Shown piece by piece: positions 50,722 through 53,530 of a DNA stretch of 53,530 nucleotides. Position 1 is the first letter of the stretch; every line of letters starts with the position of its first letter. The position numbers were made by a program, and so were the translations under genes. This DNA is from Cryobacterium frigoriphilum. Lineage in GTDB: Bacteria; Actinomycetota; Actinomycetes; Actinomycetales; Microbacteriaceae. The stretch spans positions 331 through 53,860 of the forward strand of contig NZ_SOHE01000037.1 in assembly GCF_004403305.1 (NCBI RefSeq). Reading direction: 5' to 3'. The notes under the pieces were generated by a model. The model saw nothing but the letters and a program-made list of their open reading frames with translations, was not told the DNA's origin and searched no databases.

Positions 50722-51806
50722 TGACGACCTATCTGCTCGCGGGCGGCGGCACCGCCGGCCACGTGAACCCCCTGCTCGCCGTCGCCGACATGATTCGCGC
50801 GAGGGAAACGGATGCCACGGTGCTGGTTCTCGGAACCAGCGAGGGCCTCGAGGCGCGCCTGGTGCCGGCCAGGGGCTACGAACTCGTGACGGTGCCGCGG
50901 GTTCCGTTTCCGCGTCGACCGAACCGGCAGGCGCTGAGCTTTCTGCCGAGGTTTCTGGCCGCCGTTGCGGGCGTGACCGAGGTCATCCGCTCACGCCGGG
51001 TCGATATTGTCGTCGGTTTCGGTGGCTACGTCGCCACGCCGGCCTACCTCGCGGCCCGCCGCGCGGGCATCCCGATCATCATTCACGAGGCCAACGCCAA
51101 ACCGGGCCTGGCCAACAAGCTGGGCGCGCGCTTCACGCCCTGGGTCGGCGTCGCTTTCGAGGGCACACCGATTCGCCACGCTCAACTCGTCGGCATGCCG
51201 TTGCGGCCCGAAATCGAACGCCTCGACCGCGCCGCGGCCCGGCCCGAAGCGCTCGGCTTCTTCGGCCTCGACCCCGCCAGACCGACACTGCTCGTGACCG
51301 GCGGCTCGCTCGGAGCCCGCCGTCTCAACGCGACGATGCTCGAGTCTGCTCCGGCGCTGATCGCGGCGGGCTGGCAGGTTCTGCACATCGTGGGGGAGCG
51401 CGCCGAGACAGCGGATCCGGACCTGGATCATTACCGGCAGGTCGCCTACTGCGACCGCATGGATCTGGCCCTCGCCGCGGCCGACTTCGCGGTCTCCCGC
51501 GCCGGGGCCGCCACCGTCAGCGAGCTCTGCGCCCTCGGCGTACCGGCCGTCTACGTGCCCTACCCGGTCGGCAACGGCGAACAGCGCTTCAACGCGGCCG
51601 ACGTGGTCCGGGTCGGCGGCGGGCTACTCGTCGATGACGCCGACTTTCTGCCCGAGTGGGTGAGCCGCAGCCTGGTGCCCCTGCTGCATGATCGCGAGCG
51701 GGTCAGCCTCATGGCCGCGGCCGCGGCCTCCGTCGGACTGCTCGACGGCTCCGCGCGCGTCTATGACCTCACCCGGCACGCCGTACGCCTCGGGCGCGGC
51801 GCGTAA
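50721..51806 (+). CDS. murG: Lipid II synthase MurG (GlcNAc transferase)
   Basis: A 361-residue GT-B glycosyltransferase. N-terminal glycine loop LLAGGGTAGHVNPLLAVAD, VGFGGYVATPAYLAA, HEANAKPGLANKLGARF, and the C-terminal UDP-GlcNAc site with VTGGSLGARRLN and SRAGAATVSELCALGVPAVY. It turns lipid I into lipid II at the inner membrane face. ATG at 50721 shares its first base with the ftsW stop (TGATG). Confidence 0.96.
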   Translation: MTTYLLAGGGTAGHVNPLLAVADMIRARETDATVLVLGTSEGLEARLVPARGYELVTVPRVPFPRRPNRQALSFLPRFLAAVAGVTEVIRSRRVDIVVGFGGYVATPAYLAARRAGIPIIIHEANAKPGLANKLGARFTPWVGVAFEGTPIRHAQLVGMPLRPEIERLDRAAARPEALGFFGLDPARPTLLVTGGSLGARRLNATMLESAPALIAAGWQVLHIVGERAETADPDLDHYRQVAYCDRMDLALAAADFAVSRAGAATVSELCALGVPAVYVPYPVGNGEQRFNAADVVRVGGGLLVDDADFLPEWVSRSLVPLLHDRERVSLMAAAAASVGLLDGSARVYDLTRHAVRLGRGA

Positions 51807-51860
51807 CCTTGACTTTCGACCCTTCAGCCAGCAAGTCCGATCCGAAATGAGTGTTCTTAC

Positions 51861-53276
51861 GTGATCAAGCCCGATCTCACCCTCACCGTCGCAGCCGACC
51901 TCGGAAAGGTGCACTTCGTGGGCATCGGTGGCTCGGGAATGAGCGGCATCGCACGGCTCTTCATCAACAAGGGCTACACCGTGACCGGCTCCGACGTGCG
52001 TGAATCCGACAACGTGCTCGCCTTGCGGGCCCTCGGCGCCCGGGTTGACATCGGGCACGACGCGGCCAACGTCGGCGACGCCGACACGCTCGTGGTGACC
52101 GGTGCCCTCTGGCAGGACAACCCCGAGTACGTGCTCGCGGGCGAGCGCGGCCTGCCGGTACTGCACCGGTCCCAGGCCCTCGCCTGGCTCATCCAGAACC
52201 ACCGGCTCGTCTCGGTCGCGGGGGCTCACGGCAAGACCACCTCCACCGGCATGATCGTGACCGGCCTGCTCGGGCTGCACCAGGACCCGAGCTTCGTCAA
52301 CGGGGGAGTGATCGAGTCCCTCGGAGTGAGTTCCGCGAGCGGCGCCGACGACCTCTTTGTCGTCGAAGCGGATGAGTCAGACGGCTCGTTTCTGCTCTAC
52401 AACACCAACGTGGCGCTCATCACGAACGTCGACCCCGACCACCTCGACCACTACGGCTCGCTCGAAGCCTTCGAGGCTGCCTTCGTCGACTTCGCGGGGC
52501 ACGCCTCCGAACTCGTCGTCGTGTCCTCCGACGACGTCGGCGCCGTGCGCGTCACCGCCCACCTTGCGGCGCACCCCACCGGCTCGACACCGCGCGTCGT
52601 GACCTTCGGCGAGCACCCCGATTCCGACGTACGGGTGCACTCCATCGTCACCGACGGCCCGGTACGCTTCACCGTGGCCTGGAACGGCGCCGACTACTCG
52701 GCCGGCCTGCGCATCCCCGGCAAGCACAACGCCATCAACGCGGCCGGAGCGTTCGCCGTGCTGGTCGGCCTCGGTTTCGAGCCGCAGGCCTCGCTCGACG
52801 CGATCGCCGAGTTCGGCGGCACCGAGCGCCGCTTCGAGCTGCACGGCACGGTCGGCGGAGTGAGCGTCTACGACGACTACGCGCACCACCCGACCGAGGT
52901 CGCCGCCGCCCTCTCGGCTGCCCGCACCGTGGTCGGGTCCGGCCGCATCATCGCCGTGCACCAGCCCCACCTGTACAGCCGCACCAAGCTGTTCGCCCAG
53001 GAATTCGCCGACACCCTCGAAACCTACGCCGACCAGACCATCGTTCTGGATGTCTACGGCGCCCGGGAAGACCCCGAACCCGGCGTGACCGGCGCGCTTG
53101 TCTCCGAACGCTTCCAGAACGCCGACCGGGTCGCCTTCGTGCCCGACTGGCAGAATGCCGCCGATTACCTCGCCTCGATCGCCCGCGACGGTGACTTCGT
53201 CGTGACCCTCGGCTGCGGTGACGTCTACCGCATCGTGCCGCAACTGCTCGAATCTCTCACCCGGGTGCGCGGATGA
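51861..53276 (+). CDS. murC: UDP-MurNAc:L-alanine ligase MurC
   Basis: A 471-residue Mur ligase. [17 protein letters not shown] as UDP-MurNAc site, ATP site [54 protein letters not shown], and C-terminal [18 protein letters not shown]. It adds the first residue, L-Ala, to UDP-MurNAc. GTG at 51861 follows a 54-nt gap after murG, the only clear break after murE; it contains TTGACT at 51809 but no good -10 box. Confidence 0.96.
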   Translation: MIKPDLTLTVAADLGKVHFVGIGGSGMSGIARLFINKGYTVTGSDVRESDNVLALRALGARVDIGHDAANVGDADTLVVTGALWQDNPEYVLAGERGLPVLHRSQALAWLIQNHRLVSVAGAHGKTTSTGMIVTGLLGLHQDPSFVNGGVIESLGVSSASGADDLFVVEADESDGSFLLYNTNVALITNVDPDHLDHYGSLEAFEAAFVDFAGHASELVVVSSDDVGAVRVTAHLAAHPTGSTPRVVTFGEHPDSDVRVHSIVTDGPVRFTVAWNGADYSAGLRIPGKHNAINAAGAFAVLVGLGFEPQASLDAIAEFGGTERRFELHGTVGGVSVYDDYAHHPTEVAAALSAARTVVGSGRIIAVHQPHLYSRTKLFAQEFADTLETYADQTIVLDVYGAREDPEPGVTGALVSERFQNADRVAFVPDWQNAADYLASIARDGDFVVTLGCGDVYRIVPQLLESLTRVRG

Positions 53277-53289
53277 CCCGCGCGCCACG

Positions 53290-53530
53290 ATGAGGCGCCC
53301 CCAGGGGTTCGAAGGCCCGCCAGCGGGCAAGAAGCCCGCGACGACCCGGCCGGCACAGCCGACCGGCACGCCGGGCAGGGGGCCGGGCAGTCGACCGGGT
53401 TCGCCGTCGACCGAGCCGATCACCCTGCCGGCCGCGGATGCCGCCGGCCCGTCGATCGCGCCCGTCACCCGCCTCCCGTTCGGTCTGTCGCGGCCTCGCG
53501 GCACGCCAGCCAGCGCCGCCCAGGGCGCCC
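53290..53530 (+). CDS. ftsQ: FtsQ, N-terminal part (cut by window end)
   Basis: An 80-codon frame open to the right end begins at ATG 53290, 13 nt after the murC stop. It encodes a Pro/Gly/Arg/Thr-rich stretch (RRPQGFEGPPAGKKPATTRP) with no membrane helix yet reached. Actinobacterial FtsQ proteins start with just such a disordered cytoplasmic tail before the transmembrane segment and POTRA domain, and ftsQ is the usual gene after murC. Identification rests on position and composition. Confidence 0.7.
   Translation, partial: MRRPQGFEGPPAGKKPATTRPAQPTGTPGRGPGSRPGSPSTEPITLPAADAAGPSIAPVTRLPFGLSRPRGTPASAAQGA

Overview
The window is high-GC chromosomal DNA whose gene content points to an actinobacterium of the family Microbacteriaceae. 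The evidence is a C50-carotenoid operon (idi-crtE-crtB-crtI-crtYe-crtYf-crtEb), a MurE that lacks the meso-diaminopimelate signature, a FHA(GarA/OdhI)-FtsR-MerR block, and mycobacterium-like synteny (fadD, plsC, class II aroG, PknL, Rv2175c, idsA2, DUF3040, mraZ) leading into the dcw cluster. No rRNA, tRNA, CRISPR array, insertion sequence or prophage was seen. It reads as core chromosome plus two accessory metabolic operons. Family attribution is inference from gene content, not from a search.

Layout. 23-5414 (minus): a LacI-regulated carbohydrate operon, read lacI, solute-binding lipoprotein, two permeases, GH130 mannoside phosphorylase/hydrolase. 5693-7135 (plus): a CrtI-like FAD oxidoreductase. 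7247-13458 (minus): the carotenoid operon, ending in an S4-domain RNA-binding gene and controlled from a divergent promoter shared with a MarR gene. 14241-15314: apt and a Nudix gene. 15311-18864: divergent NHEJ genes ligD and ku. 18954-21526: phosphatidyltransferase, FHA protein, FtsR-like and second MerR-like regulators. 21752-28048: ParA-like ATPase, pyruvate carboxylase, MinD-like ATPase, peptide deformylase. 28208-33399: acyl-CoA synthetase, ROK glucokinase, PlsC, DAHP synthase. 33875-39473: PASTA Ser/Thr kinase, LysM wall protein, Rv2175c-like DNA-binding protein, polyprenyl synthase, DUF3040 membrane protein. 39824 to the right end: mraZ-rsmH-ftsL-ftsI-murE-murF-mraY-murD-ftsW-murG-murC-ftsQ (ftsQ cut by the window end).

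How the genes work together. The right half concerns envelope growth and division: lipid II synthesis (MurC-MurG, MraY), septal machinery (FtsL, FtsI, FtsW, FtsQ), PASTA-kinase signalling and a polyprenyl synthase that may feed the lipid carrier or quinones. The FHA protein and pyruvate carboxylase belong to central carbon and anaplerotic control; the carotenoid operon makes membrane pigment from IPP/DMAPP.

Most of the unexplained structure lies between genes. A hairpin-repeat family (three copies) sits in two convergent gene gaps. Four intergenic minisatellites have 14-19 bp periods. A nested palindrome separates ligD from ku. Several genes look leaderless, with a TANNNT box 6-7 nt before the start codon. 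The octamer CGGATGCC and its complement are strikingly frequent. I found no convincing new multi-gene system; the repeat family, the unusual MurE substrate motif and the regulatory palindromes are the best leads.
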